From contig DATMAG010000119.1 in the NCBI GenBank assembly GCA_035560235.1, forward strand, positions 1 to 32,089: DNA of 32,089 nucleotides. Reading direction: 5' to 3'. Below, in pieces: positions 1 through 10,398 of this stretch. The notes under the pieces are model-generated. The model worked only from the letters and a program-made list of their open reading frames with translations, was not told the origin of the DNA and ran no database searches. The stretch is from DASRDU01 sp035560235 (lineage in GTDB: Bacteria; Acidobacteriota; Blastocatellia; RBC074). The stretch's first letter is position 1; each line of letters opens with the position of its first letter. The translations under genes were made by a program, and so were the position numbers.

Positions 1-1424
1 CCAATGAAGTGATTGCGCCACGCGGCGAGCTTGCCGTTTTTGTCTACGGCAGCTTTCAGATACTGGAATCCGCCCGAACGATAGTAGTCGTGCTGCATAT
101 CGTCTTCGCGCGTCCACAGCAGCTTGACAGGCGCGCCCACCTGTCTGGAAATCCACGCCGCTTCGCACATGTAATCGTTGTACAAGCGGCGTCCGAAGCC
201 GCCGCCGGCGCGCACCATATGAACCGTGATGTCGCTTTCCGGCATGCCCATCAAACGCGACACGATGGTTTTGCCGATCTGCGGCGTCTGGCTGGTAGAC
301 CAGATTTCGAGCTTGCCGTCCTTGTAATGCGCCGTGCAGTTTTGCGGTTCCAGCGGCGCGTGCGCAATGAACGGAAACACGTAGGCGCTTTCGACGACCT
401 TAACCTCATTGCTTTTGAAAACGGCTTCGACATCGCCGTCTTTGCGCAAGGTACGCATCGGCGTTTGTTTCGAGAGTTCCTCGGCGTGTCTGGCAATGTC
501 GGCGCTGTTTTGCGTCGCCCATTTACCTGCGTCCCATTTCACTTCGAGTTTTTCGCGCGCGGATTGCGCCGCCCACCAGGTGTCCGCGACGATGGCAACA
601 CCGGCTTCCAGGCCCGGATCATCGTTCAGAAAATTCGGGAAGTTGCTGGGGCGCGGTTTGCCTTCGACGATGAAAGCGTGCCGGACGCCTTTCAGCGCTT
701 TGATCGCGTCGAGATTGGCGCTTACGGCTTTGCCACCGGGGACAGGCGTTTTTTCAAACACGGCGTACAGCATTCCGGGTACGCTCACATCAATGCCGAA
801 AATCGGTTTGCCGGTGACGATTGAATTGTTTTCGACATCATTCGTCGTCGTGCCGATGATTTTGTAATCCTTCGGGTCTTTCAGCTTGAGCGTTTTGAAA
901 TCCGGCACGGGCATCGTCGCGGCTTTCGCAGCCAGTTCGCCATAGCCTGACGAACGATTGGAAGCTTTGTGATGCACGCGACCGGAAGCGGTCGAACATT
1001 CCGATGCAGGGACGCCCCACGTTTGTGCGGCGGCGGCAATCAACATGTGCCGCCCTGCGCCGCCAAGCTGCCGCATCGGTTCCCAATTCGTCGGTGTCGC
1101 CGTGCTGCCGCCTGTGAATTGCGGGCCGTATTTGTTGTCGGCGTCAGGGCGAATGATTTTGACGGCTTTCCAGTCTACGTCGAGTTCCTCGGCAATCAGC
1201 ATCGCCAGCATGTTCAGCGAATGTTGCCCCGTTTCAGGATTGCGCGACGTAAGGCTGACCGTGCCGTTGGCGGCAATGCTGATGAAATCAGATGGAGCCA
1301 ACGCCGCAGCCTGTGGGCCTTGCGCCAATGCCGCAGCCCTGGGATACAAGCCCAGCATGAAGCCACCGCCCGCGAGCGCCGTGACTTTGAGAAACGAGCG
1401 ACGATTGATGTTTGTCCTGGTCAT
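1..1424 (-). CDS. Molybdopterin-binding subunit of isoquinoline 1-oxidoreductase-type hydroxylase (partial, C-terminus outside window)
   Basis: About 474 codons are present from an ATG at 1424 and the frame stays open to the left edge. The N-terminus MTRTNINRRSFLKVTALAGG is a twin-arginine signal (RR at residues 8-9), so export of a folded, cofactor-loaded enzyme is expected. The sequence is closely parallel to the complete 744-aa protein at 1977-4211, including the same PKDYKIIGT segment and WW-AAQ-ARE segment. Family knowledge: IorB-like large subunits carry the molybdenum-pterin cofactor and pair with a small [2Fe-2S] subunit to hydroxylate N-heterocycles or oxidise aldehydes. The start lies 9 bp beyond the stop of the Fe-S subunit gene, so it is the third gene of the operon. 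The catalytic Glu region is not visible because the gene is cut. Substrate cannot be inferred. Confidence 0.9.
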   Translation of the reverse strand, partial: MTRTNINRRSFLKVTALAGGGFMLGLYPRAAALAQGPQAAALAPSDFISIAANGTVSLTSRNPETGQHSLNMLAMLIAEELDVDWKAVKIIRPDADNKYGPQFTGGSTATPTNWEPMRQLGGAGRHMLIAAAAQTWGVPASECSTASGRVHHKASNRSSGYGELAAKAATMPVPDFKTLKLKDPKDYKIIGTTTNDVENNSIVTGKPIFGIDVSVPGMLYAVFEKTPVPGGKAVSANLDAIKALKGVRHAFIVEGKPRPSNFPNFLNDDPGLEAGVAIVADTWWAAQSAREKLEVKWDAGKWATQNSADIARHAEELSKQTPMRTLRKDGDVEAVFKSNEVKVVESAYVFPFIAHAPLEPQNCTAHYKDGKLEIWSTSQTPQIGKTIVSRLMGMPESDITVHMVRAGGGFGRRLYNDYMCEAAWISRQVGAPVKLLWTREDDMQHDYYRSGGFQYLKAAVDKNGKLAAWRNHFI

Positions 1425-1433
1425 GATTCCTCC

Positions 1434-1964
1434 CTATTTCTTGTTGGGCATTAAGCGTGAACCTGCGCGGGATGCTTTGGGCGCTGCCGCGGGTTTGGTT
1501 TCGGCTTTGGAAGCCGTCAACTCTGCCGCTTTATGAATCGCCGCGCGAATGCGCAGGTACGTGCCGCAACGGCACAGATTGCCATTCATCGCCGCATCAA
1601 TCTGCGCATCGGTCGGCTTCGGCGTTTTCGCCAGCAACGCACACGCCGACATGATCTGTCCGGCCTGACAATAGCCGCATTGCGGCACGTCCAATTCCTG
1701 CCAGGCGATTTGCACTGGATGCGTGCCGTCCGGCGAAAGGCCTTCAATCGTCGTGACAGTTTGATCTGCCACTGCCGACATCGGTGTCGAACACGCACGC
1801 ATCGGCTGCCCGTTGATGTGCACGGTACACGCGCCGCACAAGCCCATGCCGCAGCCGAATTTCGTGCCTTTCAAATCTATCTCGTCGCGCAAATACCACA
1901 GCAGCGGCATCTCAGGATCGCCGTCGAATTGCTGGTTCTTTCCGTTTACTTTTAGCTTGATCAT
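1434..1964 (-). CDS. iorA: [2Fe-2S] subunit of isoquinoline 1-oxidoreductase-type molybdenum hydroxylase
   Basis: The 176-residue protein has the two-domain layout of xanthine dehydrogenase-family small subunits. An N-terminal plant-ferredoxin-like domain has C38, C43, C46 and C58 (motif GCGMGLCGACTVHI). A helical [2Fe-2S] domain has C96, C99, C131 and C133 (QCGYCQAGQI and LCRCGTYLRI). It has no signal peptide, so it is presumably carried out of the cytoplasm with a Tat-tagged large subunit, as known for this family. It lies 12 bp downstream of one large-subunit gene and 9 bp upstream of a second, and may serve both. The C-terminal ~25 residues are an Ala/Lys/Pro-rich tail longer than in typical homologues. 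The role is electron transfer from the molybdenum site. The symbol follows the iorAB nomenclature; the true substrate is unknown. Confidence 0.93.
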   Translation of the reverse strand: MIKLKVNGKNQQFDGDPEMPLLWYLRDEIDLKGTKFGCGMGLCGACTVHINGQPMRACSTPMSAVADQTVTTIEGLSPDGTHPVQIAWQELDVPQCGYCQAGQIMSACALLAKTPKPTDAQIDAAMNGNLCRCGTYLRIRAAIHKAAELTASKAETKPAAAPKASRAGSRLMPNKK

Positions 1965-1976
1965 CGCTGTTCTCCT

Positions 1977-4211
1977 TTACGCAAAACTAAAGCCTTGTTT
2001 CATCATCGGCAGGGTGCGAATGCGTTCACCTGTCGCGGCAAAAATCGCATTGCACACCGCAGGCAAAATCGGCGGCAAGGCGGGTTCGCCCAGGCCTGTT
2101 GGCGGGTTATTGGTTTTCAGCCAATGGACTTCGATCTGTGGTGGCGCCTGTGACATCCGCAGCATTGGATGCTGGTGATAGTTCGATTGCGCGACCGCGC
2201 CGTTTTTCAAAGTGATTTCCTGGATCAATTCGCTCAAGCCATCTATCACCGCGCCTTGCACCTGCGTTTCAGCGGAGCTGGGGTTGATGATGTGGCTGCC
2301 GATGTCACCCGCCACCCAGACTTTGTTCACTTTGATTTTCTTGTTGGTCTGAACGGTGACTTCCGCGACCTCGGCGAAATAACCGCGATGGCTGAAATGA
2401 AACGCAACGCCCAGTCCTGTACCTTTGGGCAACTGGCGTTTGCCCCAGCCGGATTTTTCCGCGACGAGCTTCAGCACACCGCTCATGCGCGCCGGGTCTA
2501 AACCAGGCGGCATGCGATTGTTGTTATTCGCTTCGACCGGCAGCGGATGGGCCAGCAAATCCAGACGAAATTGCAGCGGGTCTTTACCTGCCGCGTGCGC
2601 CAGCTCGTCGAGGAATGAATGAATCACCCACGCCGTGCTGTTGGAATAGGGCGCGCGCAAGGCTCCGGTTTTCAGCCCCAGTCCCATTACGGAAGATTGC
2701 ACGCGATAATTGGGCACGAAGCGCGCCGGAAATTCCGTCGGCATAAATCCGCCATCGTGCGCGAACGCATTGCCTTCGCCATAACCGACAAAGTGATCGT
2801 GCCAGGCGACGAGCCTGCCGTCTTTGTCCACAGCGGCTTTCATAAACTGGAAGCCACCGCAGCGATAGTAATCGTGCTGAATGTCGTCTTCGCGCGACCA
2901 GAGCAATTTGACAGGCGCATTGACCTGCCTGGAAATCCACGCAGCATCCAGCATCAGATCGTTATAAGCGCGTCGCCCGAAGCCGCCACCGCCGCGCACG
3001 ACGTGAACGGTCACATCTTTTTCCGGCAGGTTCAGCAGCCGCGCCACCATCGTGCGCCCGGTTTGCGGAATCTGCCCGGCATACCAGATTTCGATCCTGC
3101 CGTCCTTGTAATGCGCCGTGCAGTTTTGCGGCTCCATCGTGGCGTGCGCGATGAAGGGGAAGACGTAATTGCTCTCGATGATTTTCACATCGTCGCGTTT
3201 GAAGATGGACTCGACATCGCCATCATTGCGCAGCGTGCGTTGCGGCGTTTGTTGGGAAAGCTCAACGGCGCGCCTGGCCATCTCCTCGCTGTTTTGCGCG
3301 CCCCATTTGCCCGCGTCCCATTTGACCTCGAGGCTTTCGCGCGCCTTTTGCGCCGCCCACCAACTGTCGGCGACGATGGCGACGCCCGCTTCAAAGCCCG
3401 CGTCTTCAAACAGGTAGTTGGGATAATTGTTCGGCAGCGGTCGGCCTTCGATAATGAACGCAGCCTTGACGCCTTTCATCGCTTTGATCACGTCGAGATT
3501 CGCGCTTGCGACTTTGCCGCCCATCACCGGCGTGCGTTGCATCACAGCATAGAGCATTCCCGGAACTTGCACGTCAATGTTGAAGATCGGTTTGCCCGTA
3601 ACGATCTCTTTGCTTTCGACGCTGATGGTGGAGGTGCCGATGATTTTGTAATCCTTCGGGTCTTTGAGTTTGACCGAGCGCAAATCCGGCGCTGGCATTG
3701 TCGCGGCTTTCGCCGCCAGTTCGCCGTAACTCAGGGAGCGATTCGACGCGCGATGAAAGACGCGGCCTGATGCGGTCGCGCATTCCGATTCAGCGACGCC
3801 CCAGGTGCTGGCAGCCGCGGCGATCAGCATTTGTCGCCCGGCGGCGCCAACGCGCCGCATCGGTTCCCAGTTCGACGGCGTAGCCGAGCTGCCGCCCGTG
3901 AATTGATTGCCGTATTTCGCATCGGCATCGGCGCGCACAAGGCGCACATCTTTCCAGTCCACGTCCAACTCTTCAGCAATCAGCATCGGCAGCGTGTTGT
4001 AAACATTCTGTCCGATCTCGGTATTTTTTGACGTAAGCGTCACAACGCCGTCAGCGCCGATGCGAATGAAATCGGTCGGATTCAAGACCTCCGGCCCGCG
4101 CCCCATTTGCGCGAGCGCTGCTGCTTTTGGATACAAGCCCAGCAGCAGGCCTCCACCTGCAAGTGCGGTGACCTGGAGAAAAGAACGACGATGGAGACAG
4201 GTTTTGGTCAT
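1977..4211 (-). CDS. iorB: Molybdopterin-binding subunit of isoquinoline 1-oxidoreductase-type hydroxylase
   Basis: The 744-residue protein is full length for IorB-like aldehyde oxidase/xanthine dehydrogenase large subunits. It starts with a Tat signal (RR at residues 8-9, then SFLQVTALAGGG and an Ala-rich cleavage region). Visible family landmarks are the GGGGFGRRAYNDLMLDAAW segment that contacts the pterin, the WSREDDIQHDYYR segment, and a C-terminal GLGEPALPPILPAV motif whose E709 corresponds to the catalytic glutamate of the family. It is the first gene of the operon, reading leftward into the Fe-S subunit and a second large subunit. The start is chosen because it supplies the complete Tat signal. 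It lies divergent to the toxin-antitoxin pair across about 180 bp. Likely a periplasmic oxidoreductase using a membrane or cytochrome acceptor; this last point is inference. Confidence 0.93.
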   Translation of the reverse strand: MTKTCLHRRSFLQVTALAGGGLLLGLYPKAAALAQMGRGPEVLNPTDFIRIGADGVVTLTSKNTEIGQNVYNTLPMLIAEELDVDWKDVRLVRADADAKYGNQFTGGSSATPSNWEPMRRVGAAGRQMLIAAAASTWGVAESECATASGRVFHRASNRSLSYGELAAKAATMPAPDLRSVKLKDPKDYKIIGTSTISVESKEIVTGKPIFNIDVQVPGMLYAVMQRTPVMGGKVASANLDVIKAMKGVKAAFIIEGRPLPNNYPNYLFEDAGFEAGVAIVADSWWAAQKARESLEVKWDAGKWGAQNSEEMARRAVELSQQTPQRTLRNDGDVESIFKRDDVKIIESNYVFPFIAHATMEPQNCTAHYKDGRIEIWYAGQIPQTGRTMVARLLNLPEKDVTVHVVRGGGGFGRRAYNDLMLDAAWISRQVNAPVKLLWSREDDIQHDYYRCGGFQFMKAAVDKDGRLVAWHDHFVGYGEGNAFAHDGGFMPTEFPARFVPNYRVQSSVMGLGLKTGALRAPYSNSTAWVIHSFLDELAHAAGKDPLQFRLDLLAHPLPVEANNNNRMPPGLDPARMSGVLKLVAEKSGWGKRQLPKGTGLGVAFHFSHRGYFAEVAEVTVQTNKKIKVNKVWVAGDIGSHIINPSSAETQVQGAVIDGLSELIQEITLKNGAVAQSNYHQHPMLRMSQAPPQIEVHWLKTNNPPTGLGEPALPPILPAVCNAIFAATGERIRTLPMMKQGFSFA

Positions 4212-4338
4212 AAAGATATCCTCTTACTTTTTCGATCACGTCAGAGCAGGTCTGTTCATTTCGATTGTCGCTCCACAGCTTGATGCCGATGACGAGGGGA
4301 CACGCCCTGCGATCCCAGCCGTCATAGTGAAATTTTCT

Positions 4339-4385
4339 TTGTACTGCAAGATGCAATACACTTATGATGCAAACGAAAGGAGAAG
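4339..4385 (+). promoter_or_regulatory. Promoter, possible operator repeats and RBS of the toxin-antitoxin operon
   Basis: TTGTAC (4339-4344) and TATGAT (4363-4368) are separated by 18 bp, a good sigma-70-type match. A direct repeat GATGCAA occurs at 4350-4356 and 4366-4372, inside the spacer and over the -10 box. This is where an autoregulating DUF1778 antitoxin would be expected to bind. AAAGGAGAAG (4376-4385) provides a ribosome site 7 nt before the ATG at 4390. The promoter supports the short antitoxin start over longer in-frame extensions. Confidence 0.55.
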
Positions 4386-4389
4386 CACT

Positions 4390-4677
4390 ATGGGGCAATC
4401 TCGTCTCGAACGCGGTAACCGCGACGTTGCGATTACCATTCGCACCAGCCAGCGCGAACGCAACCTGATTGATCAGGCGGCGAAAAAGCTGGGCCTGAGC
4501 CGTACCGAATTTCTGCTGGAATCCGCCTGCAATGAGGCGCGGCAGATTTTGCTCGACACTAATCAATTTACACTCAACGCGAAGGACTTCAAGCGTTTCA
4601 TCGAGTTGCTGGAAGCGCCGCCACCCAATCCGACCGGGCTGCGGCGCATGCTCAAAAAGAAAGCTCCCTGGGAATGA
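4390..4677 (+). CDS. DUF1778-family antitoxin (TacA-like)
   Basis: A 95-residue protein. Residues ~11-60 match the ribbon-helix-helix N-terminus of DUF1778 antitoxins: RDVAITIRTSQRERNLIDQA, then AAKKLGLSRTEFLLESA. The C-terminal part (FTLNAKDFKRFIELLEAPPP) is the segment that wraps and neutralises the partner acetyltransferase in TacA-type systems. The frame is open further upstream, but ATG 4390 is preferred because of its strong ribosome site and because the RHH domain starts right after it. Its stop overlaps the start of the toxin by 4 bp (ATGA), which gives translational coupling. RHH antitoxins of this family repress their own promoter with the toxin as corepressor, and direct repeats are present at the promoter. 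Confidence 0.9.
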   Translation: MGQSRLERGNRDVAITIRTSQRERNLIDQAAKKLGLSRTEFLLESACNEARQILLDTNQFTLNAKDFKRFIELLEAPPPNPTGLRRMLKKKAPWE

Positions 4678-5186
4678 CGCTGCCGCAGTTACATCCGCCC
4701 ACCTTGTTGCACGCTGCACATCGCACTGACGATTTCGATTCCGGCGTGCCGCTGCTCGACGACTGGTTACGCAAACGCGCGTTGAAAAATCAGTCGTCGG
4801 GCGCATCGCGTACCTTTGTCGTTTGCACCGATGACGACAGGGTCGTTGGGTATTACTGCCTGTCTGCCGGCTCGGTCGTGCATGCGGTTGCGCCCAAATC
4901 TTTGCGTCGCAACATGCCCGATCCTATTCCCGTTGTTGTGATGGGACGGCTGGCGATTGATCAACGCTATCATCGAAGAGGACTGGGCAGCGGTTTATTG
5001 AAAGATGCCGTGTTGCGCACGCTGCACTCCGCTGATTCGCTGGGCATCGTTGCCCTGCTGGTGCATGCAGTTTCCGAAGAGGCAAAAGATTTCTACCTCG
5101 CCAACGGCTTCGTGGAATCTCCAACGCAACCACTCACGCTTTGCCTCGCACTGGAGATGGCACGCAAGATCATCCTTGCCCCTTGA
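4674..5186 (+). CDS. GNAT-family N-acetyltransferase toxin (TacT-like)
   Basis: A 170-residue single-domain GNAT protein. The acetyl-CoA pyrophosphate-binding motif is RRGLGSGLL (near residue 103), preceded by the typical beta-strand VVMGRLAID. The late motif AKDFYLANGFVESP is also typical of TacT proteins. Known members acetylate the amino group of charged aminoacyl-tRNAs and block translation; the tRNA specificity here cannot be read from sequence. The N-terminal segment (FDSGVPLLDDWLRKRAL) matches the family. It overlaps the antitoxin gene by 4 bp. It converges on an alpha/beta hydrolase gene with a 34-bp gap (5187-5220), and no clear terminator hairpin was seen there. Confidence 0.9.
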   Translation: MTLPQLHPPTLLHAAHRTDDFDSGVPLLDDWLRKRALKNQSSGASRTFVVCTDDDRVVGYYCLSAGSVVHAVAPKSLRRNMPDPIPVVVMGRLAIDQRYHRRGLGSGLLKDAVLRTLHSADSLGIVALLVHAVSEEAKDFYLANGFVESPTQPLTLCLALEMARKIILAP

Positions 5187-5220
5187 CTGACTGTCCTCTC
5201 TTTTCAAAGAGCTGCCAGGT

Positions 5221-6315
<1,095 letters not shown>

Positions 6316-6488
6316 TAACTCCTCCAACTAATATCGAGGTTGCCGACCGCTGATTCGCACTGGCCGTGACTTGCTGATCCTGACGCAAAAGCAGTAGATC
6401 TGTAGTGAACGACCTTTTCACTGCAGAAACGCTGAACAGGCGCAGCCCCCGCCGAGAATCCTCTGTGGACTCTGCGTTATCGCTGTGC

Positions 6489-6708
6489 CTCCACGAGACC
6501 ACGAGCTTGTCTCGTGGAGCCTCACGGTTCGTGCTACAAACGCCGCAGCGCTGAATGCCAGAGGCCACGAGCTTGTCTCGTGGAGCCTCACGCTGATCGC
6601 AATAAGTAACACCCTGCGTGAGACTCCACGAGACAAGCTCGTGGCATCGCAGGCAGGGCCAGCGCTCCAGTAGCAGCCACCGTGAAGCTCCACGACGCGA
6701 GGTCGTGG
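6489..6708. repeat. Palindromic REP-like repeat cluster 1 (four units)
   Basis: Four copies of a ~19-bp palindrome of the type CCACGAG-N5-CTCGTGG or CCACGAC-N5-GTCGTGG. They lie at 6489-6519 (an extended form with a nested unit), 6565-6583, 6626-6644 and 6690-6708. Each has a conserved GAGcCTCACG or CGTGAgaCTC side arm that gives it an orientation: the first two face right and the last two face left, a BIME-like arrangement. The cluster fills most of the 6316-6732 gap between two minus-strand genes. The remaining sequence (6316-6480) shows nothing beyond the upstream region of the hydrolase gene. Bases 6550-6653 recur inverted at 11423-11525. REP/BIME elements are usually mobilised by RAYT transposases; none is present here. 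Confidence 0.85.
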
Positions 6709-6732
6709 CCTCTGTGCCATTTTGCCCGCGAT

Positions 6733-8367
<1,635 letters not shown>

Positions 8368-8376
8368 TGTGTTCCT

Positions 8377-9234
8377 TTACTGATTTTGCTGGAAGACTTC
8401 TCTGGCTACTGCAAGCGCGCTCACCGCATTGGGCCAGCCCGCGTAAAACGCTATATGCGTAATGGTCTCGACGATTTCCTCTTTGCTGACGCCATTGGCG
8501 CGGGCGCGCGCAATGTGTGAACGAAGCTGGTCGGGGCGATTCATCGCAATCAGCGCGGCGACAGTCACCAGACTGCGGTCGCGCCTTGCGAGTTGCGGAC
8601 GTTCCCAGACATCGGCATAAAGCACGTCATCGGTAATCTCCGCCAGCTTCGGCGCAAAATCGCCCATTGCTCTGGCCGACGGTCTGTTGTTCGTCGTGGA
8701 AAGACGCGCTGGCGGCGGAACAGCTTGGGACTGAGCGGGCGCGTTGTATTGCGCATCGCTGACCTTTTCTCCCCATTCGACGCGCTTGCCGTCGGGCTGC
8801 TGTTCGGTCAATGCGATGTGCGTCATTCGGTCAGTTGCTGTCGCGCCATGCCAGTGCTTGACGCCCGGCGGAGTCCATACGACATCCCCCACTCTGATTT
8901 CCTGCTTCGCGCCGCCTTCCTGCTGCACCCAGCCCGCGCCCGCCGTCACGATCAATGTTTGTCCCATCGGATGCGAATGCCACGCCGTGCGCGCGCCCGG
9001 CGCAAACGTGACGCGCGCGGCATTCAATGGCGAAGGAGCCGTCGCTTCCATCAGCCTCTCGACTCCGACTTGCCCCGTGAAGTTTTCGGCCTCGCGCATT
9101 TGCGGTGGCGGCGCACTGTTGCGCGTGATGTTGATGGTCTTCGGATCTTGCGTATTCGGCTGGGCAGAAGTCGCAACTGACAAACACAGCGTCAGCGCCG
9201 CAATGCCGAACCAAACCTGGCGTTTTACTTTCAT
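8377..9234 (-). CDS. Exported cupin / carboxymuconolactone decarboxylase (CMD) fusion protein
   Basis: A 285-residue protein with a signal peptide (MKVKRQVWFGIAALTLCLSV, then Ser-Ala-Gln) followed by two domains. Residues ~45-165 form a cupin with motif 1 ARTAWHSHPMGQTLIVTAG and motif 2 VGDVVWTPPGVKHWHGA, which supplies metal-binding His and Gln residues. Residues ~190-280 are CMD/AhpD-like (ERPQLARRDRSLVTVAALIA and EEIVETITHIAFYAGWPNA). The CxxC redox pair of AhpD is absent, so peroxidase activity is unlikely. Cupin-CMD fusions are a known family, some annotated as hydroxynitrile lyase-like or decarboxylase-like, without a settled general function. It sits 20 bp after the aldo/keto reductase gene and 9 bp before the carboxylesterase gene. 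Confidence 0.88.
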   Translation of the reverse strand: MKVKRQVWFGIAALTLCLSVATSAQPNTQDPKTINITRNSAPPPQMREAENFTGQVGVERLMEATAPSPLNAARVTFAPGARTAWHSHPMGQTLIVTAGAGWVQQEGGAKQEIRVGDVVWTPPGVKHWHGATATDRMTHIALTEQQPDGKRVEWGEKVSDAQYNAPAQSQAVPPPARLSTTNNRPSARAMGDFAPKLAEITDDVLYADVWERPQLARRDRSLVTVAALIAMNRPDQLRSHIARARANGVSKEEIVETITHIAFYAGWPNAVSALAVAREVFQQNQ

Positions 9235-9254
9235 GGATCTGCCCCTGTGATGAT

Positions 9255-10250
9255 TTAACGATTGACCATCTGCTGCATTGCCGCCGGGTAGCGTTCGCCT
9301 TGTATTTCGAGTTTCGACACGGCGCTGTCAATCTCGCGCAGATCATCGGCTGTCAGTTCGATGTTGAGTGCGCCGAGGTTTTCTTCCAGGCGATGCAGCT
9401 TCGTTGTGCCGGGAATCGGCACGATCTCCACTTTTTGCGGGACGTTTTGCGCCAGCACCCACGCGAGCGCGATCTGCGCAGGCGTGGCGTTTTTGCGGCG
9501 CGCAATCTCGCTGATGAGGTCAACGACGGCTTGATTCGCCTGGCGATTTTCCGCCGAAAAGCGCGGCACGATGCTGCGAAAATCGTTTTCGGCAAATGTT
9601 GTATTGGCGTCAATCTTGCCCGTCAGAAAGCCTTTACCGAGCGGGCTGAAGGGCACGAAGCCAATGCCGAGTTCGGCGAGCGTCGGCAGGATTTCCGCTT
9701 CCGGTTCGCGCCACCACAGCGAGTATTCGCTTTGCAACGCCGTGACAGGTTGCACCGCGTGCGCGCGCCGAATCGTGTTGGCTCCGGCTTCTGACAAGCC
9801 GAAATGTTTCACCTTGCCGGCCTGAATCAAATCTTTCACCGCTCCGGCCACGTCTTCAATCGGCACGTTGGGATCAACGCGATGCTGATAGAACAAATCA
9901 ATGCGATCTGTCTTCAGTCGTCGCAACGCCGCTTCTGCCACGTTCCTGATGTTTTCCGGGCGGCTGTCCAAACCGTCCAGCGGCTTGCCGCCTTTGAAGC
10001 CGAATTTCGTGGCGATCACCACCTGCTCACGAAAAGGCGCGAGCGCTTCGCCGACCAGTTCTTCGTTGGTGAATGGGCCGTAGGCCTCCGCCGTATCAAA
10101 GAACGTGACGCCGCGTTCGACCGCGGCGCGAATCAGCGCGATGGCTTCCTGCTTTTCGGTTGCCGGGCCATACCCAAAACTCAATCCCATACAGCCCAGC
10201 CCGATGGCCGACACTTCCAGATTGCTGTTTCCAAGTTTGCGTTTTTGCAT
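9255..10250 (-). CDS. Aldo/keto reductase (NADPH-dependent)
   Basis: The 331-residue protein is full length for the (beta/alpha)8 aldo/keto reductase family. The catalytic tetrad is readable as D52, Y57 (FFDTAEAYGP), K82 (VIATKFGF) and H123 (DLFYQHRVD). NADP-binding features include the C-terminal IPGTTKLHRLEENLGAL loop. The sequence resembles the AKR13/YakC-like branch that reduces small aldehydes and ketones. It has no signal peptide, in contrast with its two exported operon partners. It is the first gene of the operon, reads away from an AraC-type regulator, and has AAAGGA before the ATG. An AKR divergent from an AraC_N-type activator recalls the E. coli yqhC-yqhD aldehyde-response pair; that parallel is an inference. 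Confidence 0.93.
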   Translation of the reverse strand: MQKRKLGNSNLEVSAIGLGCMGLSFGYGPATEKQEAIALIRAAVERGVTFFDTAEAYGPFTNEELVGEALAPFREQVVIATKFGFKGGKPLDGLDSRPENIRNVAEAALRRLKTDRIDLFYQHRVDPNVPIEDVAGAVKDLIQAGKVKHFGLSEAGANTIRRAHAVQPVTALQSEYSLWWREPEAEILPTLAELGIGFVPFSPLGKGFLTGKIDANTTFAENDFRSIVPRFSAENRQANQAVVDLISEIARRKNATPAQIALAWVLAQNVPQKVEIVPIPGTTKLHRLEENLGALNIELTADDLREIDSAVSKLEIQGERYPAAMQQMVNR

Positions 10251-10398
10251 AGTGTTTCCTTTGTGGTTTCGTTTGGAGTTTGATTATGGAAGCTTCAGGG
10301 TGGCAGGCGATAAGACAATACTCGCAAATGCTTGTACAATCCTGCAAAAACGCTGTGCGCAGCGTGCAGATAAAAATCAAAGTGGCTAAGATAAGCCT
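10251..10398. promoter_or_regulatory. Divergent regulatory region between aldo/keto reductase operon and AraC-type regulator
   Basis: This 148-bp gap must hold both promoters and the regulator's operator. A short palindrome CGCTG-TGCG-CAGCG lies at 10351-10364, and TTGTAC near 10333 could be a -35 element. No convincing complete promoter could be assigned by eye. Confidence 0.4.

Noticed and set aside
9..824. Long plus-strand open frame opposite the first molybdopterin subunit gene
   Set aside because: It is the antisense shadow of a clear IorB-like coding sequence; its protein is Arg/His-rich with no domain. The same applies to 2619-3770 and other long antisense frames.
6480..6720. CRISPR-like array
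   Set aside because: Repeats are palindromes in both orientations with irregular, partly conserved spacing, and no cas genes are nearby; they fit REP/BIME elements better.
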